Shown one piece after another: positions 1 through 12,057 of a DNA stretch of 64,000 nucleotides. Source of the DNA: Taudactylus pleione. Taxonomy: Eukaryota; Chordata; Amphibia; Anura; Myobatrachidae. The position numbers and the translations under genes were made by a program. Position 1 is the stretch's first letter; each line of letters begins with the position of its first letter. The stretch lies in contig JAUIMM010001250.1 in assembly GCA_031769625.1 (NCBI GenBank), positions 806,001-870,000 of the forward strand, given 5' to 3'. The notes beneath the pieces were generated by a model. That model had not been told where the DNA came from. It did no database searches and saw only the letters and a list, made by a program, of their open reading frames with translations.

Positions 1-2425
1 TAGCTGTGGTCAGATCCAAATATCGGGTCTGGTACACAGTAATCATGACATGGCTGATAGCTGTATTAAGACACAAAGCTGGGGTCTGGTACAAAGTAAT
101 CATGGAATGGCTGATAGCTATGGTCAGAGACAAAGCTGGGGTCCGGTGCACAGTAATCGTGGCATGGCTGATAGATGTGGTCAGAGACAAAGCTGGTATC
201 TGGTACACAGTAATCATGGCATCACTGATAGCTGTGGTCAGAGACAAAGTTGGGATCTGGTACACAGTAATCATGGCATGGCTGATAGCTTTGGTCAGAG
301 ACAAAGCTGGGGTCTGGTATACAGTAATCATGGCATTGCTGATAGCTGTGGTCAGAGACAAAGCTGAGGAGTGGTATACAGTAATAATGGCATGGCTGAT
401 AGCTGTGGTCAGAGACAAAGCTGGGGTCTGGAACACTACAATCATGGCATGGCTGATATCTGTGGTCAGAGACAAAGCTGGGGACTAGTACACAGTAATC
501 ATGGCATGGCTGATAGCTGTGGTCAGAGACAAAGCTGGAGTCTGGTTCACAGTAATCATGGCATGGCTGATAGCTGTGGTCAGAGACAAAGCTGGGGTCT
601 GGTACGCAGTAATGATGGCATGGCTGATAGCAGTGGCCAGAGACAAAGATGGGGTCTGGTACACAGTAATCATGGCATGGCAGATAGCTGTTGTCAGAGA
701 CAGAGCAGGGGTCTAGTACAAAGTAATCATGGCATGGCTGATAGCTGTGGTCAGAGACAGAGCATGGGTCTAGTACATAGTAATCATGGCATGGCTGATA
801 GATGCGGTCAGAGACAGAGCAGAGGTCTATTACAAAGTAAACATGGCATGGCTGATAGCTGTGGTCAGAGACAGAGCAGGGGTCTAGTACAAAGTAATCA
901 TGGCATGGCTGATAGCTGTGGTCAGAGAAAGAGCAAGGGTCTAGTACATAGTAATCATGGCATGGCTGATAGAGGCGGTCAGAGACAGAGCAGGGGTCTA
1001 GTACAAAGTAATCATGGCATGGCTGATAGCTGTGGTCAGAGACAAAGCAGGTGACTGGTACACAGTAATCATGTCATGGCTGATATCTGGAGTCAGAGAC
1101 AGAGCTTTGTTCTGGTACAAAGTAATCATGGCATGGCTGATAGCTGTGGTCAGAGACAGAGCAGGGGTCTAGTACATAGTTATCATGGCATGGTTGATAG
1201 ATGTGGTCAGAGACAAAGCTTGGGTCTGGGATAAAGTAATCTTGGTATGGCTGATAGCTGTGGTCAGAGACAAAGCTGGGGACTGGTACACAGTAATCAT
1301 GGCATGGCTGAGAGCTGTGGTCTGAGACAGAGCTGGGGTCTGGTACACAGTAATCATAGCATGGCTGATAGATGTGGTTAGAGACAGAGCTGGAGTCTGG
1401 AACACATTAATCATGGCATGGCAGATAGCTGTTGTCAGAGACAAAGCTGGGGTCCGGTGCACAGTAATCGTGGCATGGCTGATAGATGTGGTCAGAGACA
1501 AAGCTGGTATCTGGTACACAGTAATCATGGCATGACTGATAGCTGTGGCCAGAGACAAAGTTGGGATCTGGTACACAGTAATCATGGCATGGCTGATAGC
1601 TTTGGTCAGAGACAAAGCTGGGGTCTGGTATACAGTAATCATGGCATTGCTGATAGCTGTGGTCAGAGACAAAGCTGGGGAGAGGTATACAGTAATAATG
1701 GCATGGCTGATAGCTGTGGTCAGAGACAAAGCTGGGGTCTTGTACACTACAATCATGGCATGGCTGATAGCTTTGGTCAGAGACAAAGCTGGGGACTAGT
1801 ACACAGTAATCATGGCATGGCTGATAGCTGTGGTCAGAGACAAAGCTGGGGTCTGGTACACAGTAATCATGGCATGGCTGATAGCAGTTGCCAGAGACAA
1901 AGATGGGTTCTGGTACACAGTAATCATGGCATGGCTGATAGCTGTTGTCATAGACAGAGCAGGGGTCTAGTACATAGTAATCATGGCATGACTGATAGCT
2001 GTGGTCAGAGACAGAGCAGGGGTCTAGTACATAGTAATCATGGCATGGCTGATAGCTGTGGTCAGAGACAAAGCTGGGGTCTGGTACACAGTAATCATGG
2101 CATGGCTGATAGCAGTGGCCAGAGACAAAGATGGGGTCTGGTACACAGTAATCATGGCATGGCTGATAGCTGTTGTCAGAGACAGAGCAGGGGTCTAGTA
2201 CAAAGTAATCATGGCATGGCTGATAGCTGTGGTCAGAGACAAAGCTGGGGTCTGGTACACTACAATCATGGCATGGCTGATGTCTGTGGTCAGAGACAAA
2301 GCAGGGGACTAGTACACAGTAATCATGGCATGGCTGATAGCTGTGGTCAGAGACAAAGCTGGAATCTGGTACACAGTAATCATGGCATGGCTGATAGCTG
2401 TGATCAGAGACAAAGTTGGGATCTG

Positions 2426-2482
2426 GTACACAGTAATCATGGCATGGCTGATAGCTGTGGTCAGAGACAAAGCTGGGGTCTG
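2426..2482 (+). repeat. Exemplar class A monomer (57 bp)
   Basis: This copy matches the commonest base at every position as far as I can judge by eye, so it serves as a reference unit. It starts GTACACAGTAATCATGG and ends AAAGCTGGGGTCTG. It contains an internal direct repeat (CATGG CATGG), two AGCT sites, two CATG sites and one GTAC site, and no CpG. ATCA and TGAT arms flank the CATGG pair as a weak 4-bp dyad. Translated, one forward frame gives a 19-residue unit beginning MAWLIAVVRDK, and the other a unit containing HGMADSCGQRQSW. The third forward frame has stops in every unit. Confidence 0.9.
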
Positions 2483-2639
2483 GTACACAGTAATCATGGC
2501 ATGGCTGATAGCTTTGGTCAGAGACAAAGCTGGGGTCTTGTATACAGTAAGCATGGCATTGCTGATAGCTGTGGTCAGAGACAAAGCTGGGGAGTGGTAC
2601 ACAGTAATCATGGCATGGCTGATAGCTGTGGTCAGAGAC

Positions 2640-3260
2640 AATGCTGGGATCCGGTACAGAGTAAACATGGCATGGCTGATAGCTATGGTCAGAGACAGAG
2701 CTGGGGTCTGGTACACAGTATTCAGGACATGGTTCATAGCTGTGGTGAGATTCAAAGCTTGTGTCTGGTACATAGTAATCAGGGCATGGCTGATAGCTGT
2801 GGTCAGAGAAAAAGCTGGTGACAGGTACATAGTAATCATGGCATGGCTGATAGCTGTGGTCAGAAACAACGCTGGTGTCTGGTACATACTAGTTACGGCA
2901 TTGCTGATAGCTGTGGTCAGAGACAAAGCTGGGGTCTGTTACACAGTAAACATGGCATGGCTGATAGCTGTGGTCATTGTAACTCTGGGGTCTGGCACAC
3001 AGTAAACAAGGAATGGCTGTTAGCTGTTTTCAGAGGCATAGCTGGGGTCTGGTACACAGTAAACATGGCATGGCTGATAGCTGTGGTCAGATCCAAATAT
3101 GGGGTCTGGTACACAGTAATCATGACATGGCTGATAGCTGTATTAAGACACAAAGCTGGGGTCTGGTACAAAGTAATCATGGAATGGCTGATAGCTATGG
3201 TCAGAGACAAAGCTGGGGTCATGTACACAGTAATCATGGCATGGCTGATAGCTGTGGTCA
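2640..3260 (+). repeat. Divergent-monomer cluster (marker H), exemplar of six copies
   Basis: About eleven successive monomers here are much less like the consensus than the rest. They include TTCAGGACATGGTTCATAGC (2,721), GAGATTCAAAGCTTGTGTC, GAAACAACGCTGGTGTC with CATACTAGTTACGGC, GGTCATTGTAACTCTGGGG, GTAAACAAGGAATGGCTG, AGATCCAAATATGGGG and GTATTAAGACACAAAGC. The 57-bp phase is kept apart from one missing base at GTCATTGTAAC (other copies read GTCATTGACAAC). The TTCAGGACATGG landmark recurs at 5,340, 14,292, 19,369, 22,447 and 25,066 and nowhere right of 27 kb. These may be older units that escaped homogenisation. Confidence 0.82.
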
Positions 3261-3544
3261 AGACAGAGCTGGGGTCTGGTAAACAGTAATCATGGCATGG
3301 CTGATAGCTGTGGTCAGAGACAAAGCTGGGGTCTGGTACACAGTAAACAGGGCATGGCTGATAGCTGTGATCAGAGACAAAGCTGAGTCTGGTACACTGT
3401 AATCATGGCATGGCTGAAAGCTGTGGTCAGAGACAAAGCTGTGGACTGGTACATAGTTATCATTGCATGGCTGGTAACTGTGGTCAGACACAAAGCTGGG
3501 GTCTGGTATACAGTAATCATGCCATGGCTGATAGCTGTTTTCAG

Positions 3545-3601
3545 AGACTAAGCTAGAGACTTGTACTAAATAATCATGGCATGGCTGATAGCTGTGGTTA
3601 G
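3545..3601 (+). repeat. Junction (class J) monomer, exemplar of 24 copies
   Basis: This variant reads GACTAAGCTAGAGACTTG then TACTAAATAATC and differs from the consensus at many positions. It holds TAA in one open frame (3,549) and TAG in the other (3,554), so it ends every forward ORF. Counting from the base G of GCTAGAGAC (3,552 here), copies lie at 6,116, 8,681, 9,422, 12,901, 17,978, 23,278, 25,842, 29,376, 30,060, 31,485, 32,682, 35,133, 35,817, 37,242, 38,439, 40,832, 41,516, 42,941, 44,138, 46,987, 51,602, 54,167 and 60,551. It is preceded by GCTGTTTTCAGAGAC or GTTGTTTTCAGAGAC. It is the best single marker of HOR phase. Confidence 0.88.
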
Positions 3602-6600
3602 AGACAGAGCAGGGGTCTAGTACATAGTTGTCATGGCATGGCTGATAGATGCAGTCAGAGACAAAGCTTGGGTCTGGGACACAGTAATCTTGGTATGGCT
3701 GATAGCTTTGGTCAGAGACAAAGCTGGGGATTGGTACACAGTAATCATGGCATGGCTGAGAGTTGTTGTCAGAGACAGAGCTGGGGTCTGGAACACATTA
3801 ATCATGGCATGGCTGATAGCTGTTGTCAGAGACAAAGCTGGGGTCTGGTGCACAGTAATCGTGGTATGGCTGATAGATGTGATCAGAGACAAAGCTGGTA
3901 TCTGGTACACAGTAATCATGGCATGACTGATAACTGTGGTCAGAGACAAAGTTGTGATCTGGTACACAGTAATCATGGCATGGCTGATAGCTTTGGTCAG
4001 AGACAAAGCTGGGGTCTGGTATACAGTAATCATGGCATTGCTGAAAGCTGTGGTCAGAGACAAAGCTGGGGAGTGGTATACAGTAATAATGGCATGGCTG
4101 ATAGCTGTGGTCAGAGAAAAAGCTGGGGTCTGGTACACTGCAATCATGGCATGGCTGATATCTGAGGTCAGAGACAAAGCTGGGTACTAGTACACAGTAA
4201 TCATGGCATGGCTGATAGCTGTGATCAGAGACAAAGCTGGGGTCTGGTACACAGTAATCATGGCATGGCTGATAGCTGTGGTCAGAGACAAAGCTGGGGA
4301 CTGGTACACAGTAATCATGGCATGGCAGATAGATGCGGTCAGAGACAGAGCAGGGTCTAGTACAAAGTAATCATGGCATGGCTGATAGCTGTGGTCAGAG
4401 ACAAAGCAGGTGACTGGTACACAGTAATCATGGCATGGCAGATAGATGCGGTCAGAGACAAAGCTGTGTTCTGGTACAAAGTAATCATGGCATGGCTTGA
4501 TAGCTGTGGTCAGAGACAGAGCAGGGGTCTAGTACATAGTTATCATGGCATGGTTGATAGATGTGGTCAGAGACAAACCTTGGGTCTGGGACACAGTAAT
4601 CTTGGTATGGCTGATAGCTGTGGTCAGAGACAAAGCTGGGGACTGGTACACAGTAATCATGGCATGGCTGATAGCAGTGGCCAGAGACAAAGATGGGGTC
4701 TGGTACACAGTAATCATGGCATGGCTGATAGCTGTTGTCAGAGACAGAGCAGGGGTCTAGTACAAAGTAATCATGGCATGGCTGATAGATGCGGTCAGAG
4801 ACAGAGCAGGGGTCTAGTACAAAGTAATCATGACATGGCTGATAGCTGTTGTCAGAGACAAAGCTGGGGTCTGGTACACTACAATCATGGCATGGCTGAT
4901 ATCTGTGGTCAGAGACAAAGCTGGGGACTAGTACACAGTAATCATGGCATGGCTGATAGCTGTGGTCAGAGACAAAGCTGGAATCTGGTACACAGTAATC
5001 ATGGCATGGCTGATAGCTGTGATTAGAGACAAAGTTGGGATCTGGTACACAGTAATCATGGCATGGCTGAAAGCTGTGGTCAGAGACAAAGCTGGGGTCT
5101 GGTACACAGTAATCATGGCATGGCTGATAGCTTTGGTCAGAGACAAAGCTGGGGTCTTGTATACAGTAAGCATGGCATTTCTGAGAGCTGTGGTCAGAGA
5201 CAAAGCTGGGGAGTGGTACACAGTAATCATGGCATGGCTAATAGCTGTGGTCAGAGACAATGCTGGGATCTGGTACAGAGTAAACATGGCATGGCTGATA
5301 GCTATGGTCAGAGACAGAGCTGGGGTCTGGTACACAGTATTCAGGACATGGTTCATAGCTGTGGTGAGATTCAAAGCTTGTGTCTGGTACACAGTAATCA
5401 GGGCATGGCTGATAGCTGTGGTCAGAGAAAAAGCTGGGGACAGGAACATAGTAATAATGGCATGGCTGATAGCTGTGGTCAGAAACAACGCTGGTGTCTG
5501 GTATATACTAGTTACGGCATGGCTAATAGCAGTGGTCAGAGACAAAGCTGGGGTCTGTTACACAGTAAACATGGCATGGCTGATAGCTGTGGTCATTGAC
5601 AACTCTGGGGTCTGGCACACAGTAAACATGGCATGGCTGATAGCAGTGGTCAGATCCAAATATGGGGTCTGGTACACAGTAATCATGACATGGCTGATAG
5701 CTGTATTAAGACACAAAGCTGGGGTCTGGTACAAAGTAATCATGGAATGGCTGATAGCTATGGTCAGAGACAAAGCTGGGGTCATGTACACAGTAATCAT
5801 GGCATGGCTGATAGCTGTGGTCAGAGACAGAGCTGGGGTCTGTTAAACAGTAATCATGGCATGGCTGATAGCTGTGGTCAGAGACAAAGCTGGGGTCTGG
5901 TACACAGTAAACAGGGCATGGCTGATAGCTGTGATCAGAGACAAAGCTGAGTCTGGTACACTGTAATCATGGCATGGCTGAAAGCTGTGGTCAGAGACAA
6001 AGCTGTGGACTGGTACATAGTTATCATTGCATGGCTGGTAACTGTGGTCAGACAGAAAGCAGGGGTCTGGTACACAGTAATCATGCCATGGCTGATAGCT
6101 GTTTTCAGAGACTAAGCTAGAGACTTGTACTAAATAATCATGGAATGGCTGATAGCTGTGGTCAGAGACAGAGCAGGGGTCTTGTACATAGTTGTCATGG
6201 CATGGCTGATAGATGCAGTAAGAGACAAAGCTTGGGTCTGGGACACTGTAATCTTGGTATGGCTGAGAGTTGTTGTCAGAGACAGAGCTGGGGTCTGGAA
6301 CACATTAATCATGGCATGGCTGATAGCTGTTGTCAGAGACAAAGCTGGGGTCTGGTGCACAGTAATCGTGGCATGGCTGATAGATGTGGTCAGAGACAAA
6401 GCTGGTATCTGGTACACAGTAATCATGGCATGACTGATAACTGTGGTCAGAGACAAAGTTGGGATCGGGTACACAGTAATCATGGCATGGCTGATAGCTT
6501 TGGTCAGAGACAAAGCTGGGGTCTGGTATACAGTAATCATGGCATTGCTGAAAGCTGTGGTCAGAGACAAAGCTGGGGAGTGGTACACAGTAATAATGGC

Positions 6601-7264
6601 ATGGCTGATAGCTGTGGTCAGAGACAAAGCTGTGGTCTGGTACACTGCAATCATGGCATGGCTGATATCTGAGGTCAGAGACAAAGCTGGGGACTAGTAC
6701 ACAGTAATCATGGCATGGCTGAAAGCTGTGGTCAGAGACAAAGCTGGGGACTGGTACACAGTAATCATGGCATGGCTGGTAGATGCGGTCAGAGACAGAG
6801 CAGGGGTCTAATACAAAGTAATCATGGCATGGCTGATAGCTGTGGTCAGAGACAAAGCAGGTGACTGGTACACAGTAATCATGGCATGGCAGATATCTGG
6901 AGTCAGAGACAAAGCTGTGTTCTGGTACAAAGTAATCATGGCATGGCTTTTAGCTGTGGTCAGAGACAGAGCAGGGGTCTAGTACATAGTTATCATGGCA
7001 TGGTTGATAGATGTGGTCAGAGATAAAGCTTGGGTCTGGGACACAGTAATCTTGGTATGGCTGATAGCTGTGGTCAGAGACAAAGCTGGGGACTGGTACA
7101 CAGTAATCATGGCATGGCTGATAGCAGTGGCCAGAGACAAAGATGGGGTCTGGTACACAGTAATCATGGCATGGCTGATAGCTGTTGTCAGAGACAGAGC
7201 AGGGGTCTAGTACAAAGTAATCATGGCATGGCTGATAGATGCGGTCAGAGACAGAGCAGAGGTC

Positions 7265-10200
7265 TAGTACAAAGTAATCATGGCATGGCTGATAGCTGTG
7301 GTCAGAGACAGAGCAGAGGTCTAGTACAAAGTAATCATGGCATGGCTGATAGCTGTGGTCAGAGACAGAGCAGGGGTCTAGTACAAAGTAATCATGGCAT
7401 GGCTGATAGCTGCGGTCAGAGACAGAGCAGGGGTCTAGTACATAGTAATCATGGCATGGCTGATAGATGTGGTCAGAGACAAAGCTGGGGTCTGGGACTC
7501 AGTAATCTTGGTATGGCTGATAGCTGTGGTCAGAGACAAAGCAGGGGTATGGTACACAGTAATCATGGCATGGTTGAGAGCAGTGGCCAGAGACAAAGCT
7601 GGGGTCTGGAACACAGTATTCATGTCATGGCTGATAGCTGTGGTCAGAGACAAAGCTGGGGACTGGTACACAGTAATCATGGCATGGCTGATAGCTGTTG
7701 TGAGAGACAGAGCAGGGGTCTAGTACAAAGTAATCATGGCATGGAAGATAGCTGTGGTCAGAGACAGAGCAGGGGTCTAGTACATAGTAATCATGGCATG
7801 GCTGATAGACGCGGTCAGAGACAGAGCAGGGGTCTAGTACAAAGTAATCATGGCATGGCTGATAGCTCTGGTCAGAGACAAAGCAGGTGACTGGTACACA
7901 GTAATCATGGCATGGCTGATATCTGGAGTCAGAGACAAAGCTGTGTTCTGGTACAAAGTAATCATGGCATGGCTTTTAGCTGTGGTCAGAGACAGAGCAG
8001 GGGTCTAGTACATAGTTATCATGGCATGGTTGATAGATGTGGTCAGAGACAAAGCTGGGGTCTGGGACACAGTAATCTTGGTATGGCTGATAGCTGTGGT
8101 CAGAGACAAAGCTGGGGACTGGTATACAGTAATCATGGCATGGCTGAGAGCTGTGGTCAAAGACAGTGCTGGGGTCTGGTACACAGTAATCGTAGCATGG
8201 CTGATAGATGTGGTTAGAGACAGAGCTGGGGTCTGGAACACATTAATCATGGCATGGCTGATAGCTGTTGTCAGAGACAAAGCTGGGGTCCGGTGCACAG
8301 TAATCGTGGCATGGCTGATAGATGTGGTCAGAGACAAAGCTGGTATCTGGTACACAGTAATCATGGCATGACTGATAGCTGTGGTCAGAGACAAAGCTGG
8401 GGTCTGGTACACTACAATCATGGCATGGCTGATATCTGCGGTCAGAGACAGAGCTGGGGTCTGGTAAACAGTAATCATGGCATGGCTGATAGCTGTGATC
8501 AGAGACAAAGCTGGGGTCTGGTACACAGTAATCATGGCATGGCTGAATGCTGTGGTCAGAGACAAAGCTGTGGACTGGTACATAGTTATCATTGCATGGC
8601 TGGTAACTGTGGTCAAACACAAAGCTGGGGTCTGGTACACAGTAATCATGCCATGGCTGATAGTTGTTTTCAGAGACTAAGCTAGAGACTTGTACTAAAT
8701 AATCTTGGCATAGCTGATAGCTGTGGTCAGAGACAAAGCTGGGGACTAGTACACAGTAATCATGGCATGGCTGATAGCTCTGGTCAGAGACAAAGCTGGG
8801 GACTGGTACACAGTAATCATGGCATGGCTGATAGATGCGGTCAGAGACAGAGCAGGGGTCTAGTACAAAGTAATCATGGCATGGCTGATAGCTGTGGTCA
8901 GAGACAAAGCAGGTGACTGGTACACAGTAATCATGGCATGGCTGATATCTGGAGTTAGAGACAAAGCTGTGTTCTGGTACTAAGTAATCATGGCATGGCT
9001 TTTAGCTGTGTTCAGAGACAGAGCTGGGGTCTAGTACATAGTTATCAAGGCATGCTTGATAGATGTGGTCAGAGACAAAGCTTGGGTCTGGGACACAGTA
9101 ATCTTGGTATGGCTGATAGCAGTGGCCAGAGACAAAGATGGGGTCTGGTACACAGTAATCATGGCATGGCTGATAGCTGTGGTCAGAGACAAAGCTGGGG
9201 ACTGGTACACAGTAATCATGGCATGGCTGATAGCAGTGGCCAGAGACAAGGATGGGGTCTGATACACAGTAATCATGGCATGGCTGAATGCTGTGGTCAG
9301 AGACAAAGCTGTGGACTGGTACATAGTTATCATTGCATGGCTGGTAACTGTGGTCAGACACAAAGCTGGGGTCTGGTACACAGTAATCATGCCATGGCTG
9401 ATAGCTGTTTTCAGAGACTAAGCTAGAGACTTGTACTAAATAATCTTGGCATAGCTGATAGCTGTGGTCAGAGACAAAGCTGGGGTCTGGTACACTATAA
9501 TCATGGTATGGCTGATATCTGTGGTCAGAGACAAAGCTGGGGATTGCTACACAGTAATCATGGCATGGCTGATAGCTGTGGTCAGAGACAAAGCAGGTGA
9601 CTGGTACACAGTAATCATGGCATGGCTGATATCTGGAGTCAGAGACAAAGCTGTGTTCTGGTACAAAGTAATCATGGCATGGCTGATAGCTGTGGTCAGA
9701 GACAGAGCAGGGGTCTAGTACATAGTTGTCATGGCATGGCTGATAGATGTAGTCAGAGACAAAGCTTGGGTCTGGGACACAGTAATCTTGGTATGGCTGA
9801 TAGCTGTGGTCAGAGACAAAGCTGGGGACTGGTACACAGTAATCATGGCATGGCTGAGAGTTGTGGTCAGAGACAGAGCTGGGGTCTGGAACACATTAAT
9901 CATGGCATGGCTGATAGCTGTGGTCAGAGACAAAGCTGGGGACTGGTACACAGTAATCATGGCATGGCTGATAGCTGTTGTGAGAGACAGAGCAGGGGTC
10001 TAGTACAAAGTAATCATGGCATGGCTGATAGCTGTGGTCAGAGAAAGAGCAGGGGTCTAGTACATAGTAATCATGGCATGGCTGATAGATGCGGTCAGAG
10101 ACAGAGCAGGGGTCTAGTACAAAGTAATCATGGCATGGCTGATAGCTCTGGTCAGAGACAAAGCAGGTGACTGGTACACAGTAATCATGGCATGGCTGAT

Positions 10201-10616
10201 ATCTGGAGTCAGAGACAAAGCTGTGTTCTGGTACCAAGTAATCATGGCATGGCTTTTAGCTGTGGTCAGAGACAGAGCAGGGGTCTAGTACATAGTTATC
10301 ATGGCATGGTTGATAGATGTGGTCAGAGACAAAGCTGGGGACTGGTACACAGTAATCATGGCATGGCTGATAGCAGTGGCCAGAGACAAAGATGGGGTCT
10401 GGTACACAGTAATCATGGCATGGCTGATAGCTGTTGTCAGAGACAGAGCAGGGGTCTAGTACAAAGTAATCATGGCATGGCTGATAGATGCGGTCAGAGA
10501 CAGAGCAGAGGTCAAGTACAAAGTAATCATGGCATGGCTGATAGCTGTGGTCAGAGACAGAGCAGGGGTCTAGTACAAAGTAATCATGGCATGGCTGATA
10601 GCTGTGGTCAGAGACA
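7265..10616. repeat. Linking segment of right-domain type between blocks A1 and B1
   Basis: This stretch lacks the divergent marker H and is built mainly from class B, C, D and E monomers. From about 6,900 to 10,305 it resembles 27,640-30,943, with offsets stepping from 20,752 to 20,695 to 20,638. Each step is one 57-bp monomer gained or lost (near 7,300 and near 9,150). Its right part, from about 9,270 onward, also matches 43,986-46,645 at an offset of 34,716, so it joins two pieces that lie 13 kb apart in the right half. Junction monomers fall at 8,681 and 9,422. Confidence 0.8.
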
Positions 10617-12051
10617 GAGCAGGGGTCTAGTACATAGTAATCATGGCATGGCTGATAGATGTGGTCAGAGACAAAGCTGGGGTCTGGGACTCAGTAATCT
10701 TTGTATAGCTGATAGCTGTGGTCAGAGACAAAGCAGGGGTATGGTACACAGTAATCATGGCATGGTTGAGAGCAGTGGCCAGAAACAAAGCTGGGGTCTG
10801 GAACACAGTATTCATGTCATGGCTGATAGCTGTGGTCAGAGACAAAGCTGGGGACTGGTACACAGTAATCATGGCATGGCTGATAGCTGTTGTGAGAGAC
10901 AGAGCAGGGGTCTAGTACAAAGTAATCATGGCATGGCTGATAGCTGTGGTCAGAGACAGAGCAGGGGTCTAGTACATAGTAATCATGGCATGGCTGATAG
11001 ATGCGGTCAGAGACAGAGCAGGGGTCTAGTACAAAGTAATCATGGCATGGCTGATAGCTTTGGTCAGAGACAAAGCAGGTGACTGGTACACAGTAATCAT
11101 GGCATGGCTGATATCTATAGTCAGAGACAAAGCTGTGTTCTGGTACAAAGTAATCATGGCATGGCTTTTAGCTGTGGTCAGAGACAGAGCAGGGGTCTAG
11201 TACATAGTTATCATGGCATGGTTGATAGATGTGGTCAGAGACAAAGCTTGGGTCTGGGACACAGTAATCTTGGTATGGCTGATAGCTGTGGTCAGAGACA
11301 AAGCTGGGGACTGGTATACAGTAATCATGGCATGGCTGAGAGCTGTGGTCAGAGACAGTGCTGGGGTCTGGTACACAGTAATCGTAGCATGGCTGATCGA
11401 TGTGGTTAGAGACAGAGCTGGGGTCTGGAACACATTAATAATGGCATGGCTGATAGCTGTTGTCAGAGACAAAGCTGGGGTCCGGTGCACAGTAATCGTG
11501 GCATGGCTGATAGATGTGGTCAGAGACAAAGCTGGTATCTGGTACACAGTAATCATGGCATGAGTGATAGCTGTGGTCAGAGACAAAGTTAGGATCTGGT
11601 ACACAGTAATCATGGCATGGCTGATAGCTTTGGTCAGAGACAAAGCTGGGTTCTGGTATACAGTAATCATGGCATTGCTGATAGCTGTTGTCAGAGACAA
11701 AGCTGGGGAGTGGTATACAGTAATAATGGCATGGCAGATATCTGGAGTCAGAGACAAAGCTGTGTTCTGGTACAAAGTAATCATGGCATGGCTTTTAGCT
11801 GTGGTCAGAGACAGAGCAGGGGTCTAGTACATAGTTATCATGGCATGGTTGATAGATGTGGTCAGAGACAAAGCTTGGGTCTGGGACACTGTAATCTTGG
11901 TATGGCTGATAGCTGTGGTCAGAGACAAAGCTGGGGACTGGTACACAGTAATCATGGCATGGCTGATAGCAGTGGCCAGAGACAAAGATGGGGTCTGGTA
12001 CACAGTAATCATGGCATGGCTGATAGCTTTGGTCAGAGACAAAGCTGGGGA

Positions 12052-12057
12052 TTTTTT
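12052..12057 (+). repeat. Run of six T in a lengthened monomer
   Basis: The unit reads GGGGATTTTTTACACAG where the usual form is GGGGATTGGTACACAG, giving a 58-bp monomer and the only T6 run I see in block B1. The same run is at 17,129-17,134 in the duplicate. It destroys the GTAC site and shifts the reading frame. Confidence 0.85.

Larger units (their letters stand above)
1..7264. repeat. Block A1: left copy of a ~7.3-kb duplicated segment
   Basis: Positions 1 to about 7,264 align base for base with 19,727-26,990 at a constant offset of 19,726 bp, including single-base indels. Only scattered substitutions are seen, for example C at 24 against G at 19,750. The left edge is cut by the window, so the true block is longer. 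Inside it a ~2.6-kb HOR is visible: the divergent marker TTCAGGACATGG occurs at 2,721 and 5,340 (2,619 bp apart), and the junction monomer at 3,552 and 6,116 (2,564 bp apart). Positions 1-1,044 also match 14,650-15,693. Past about 7,264 the two copies drift into different monomer orders. Confidence 0.9.

Noticed and set aside
2440..2460. Hairpin from ATCA...TGAT arms around CATGGCATGG
   Set aside because: Only four paired bases with a nine-base loop, too weak to call a structure or terminator.
2426..2482. p53-type half sites around GGCATGGCT and AATCATGGCA
   Set aside because: Both deviate from RRRCWWGYYY at two or more positions, so the match is no better than chance.
1418..2821. 467-codon forward ORF with HGMADSCGQRQSW-type repeats
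   Set aside because: Same reason: the frame ends at an ordinary monomer variant (GCTGGTGACAGG), and overlapping ORFs on the other strand are equally repetitive.
3089..3110. AGATCCAAATATGGGG as a promoter or SRF-like CArG element
   Set aside because: CCAAATATGG matches a CArG box (CC-A/T6-GG), but it is one of several diverged monomers within a satellite and there is no gene nearby to regulate. Kept as a coincidence unless binding data say otherwise.
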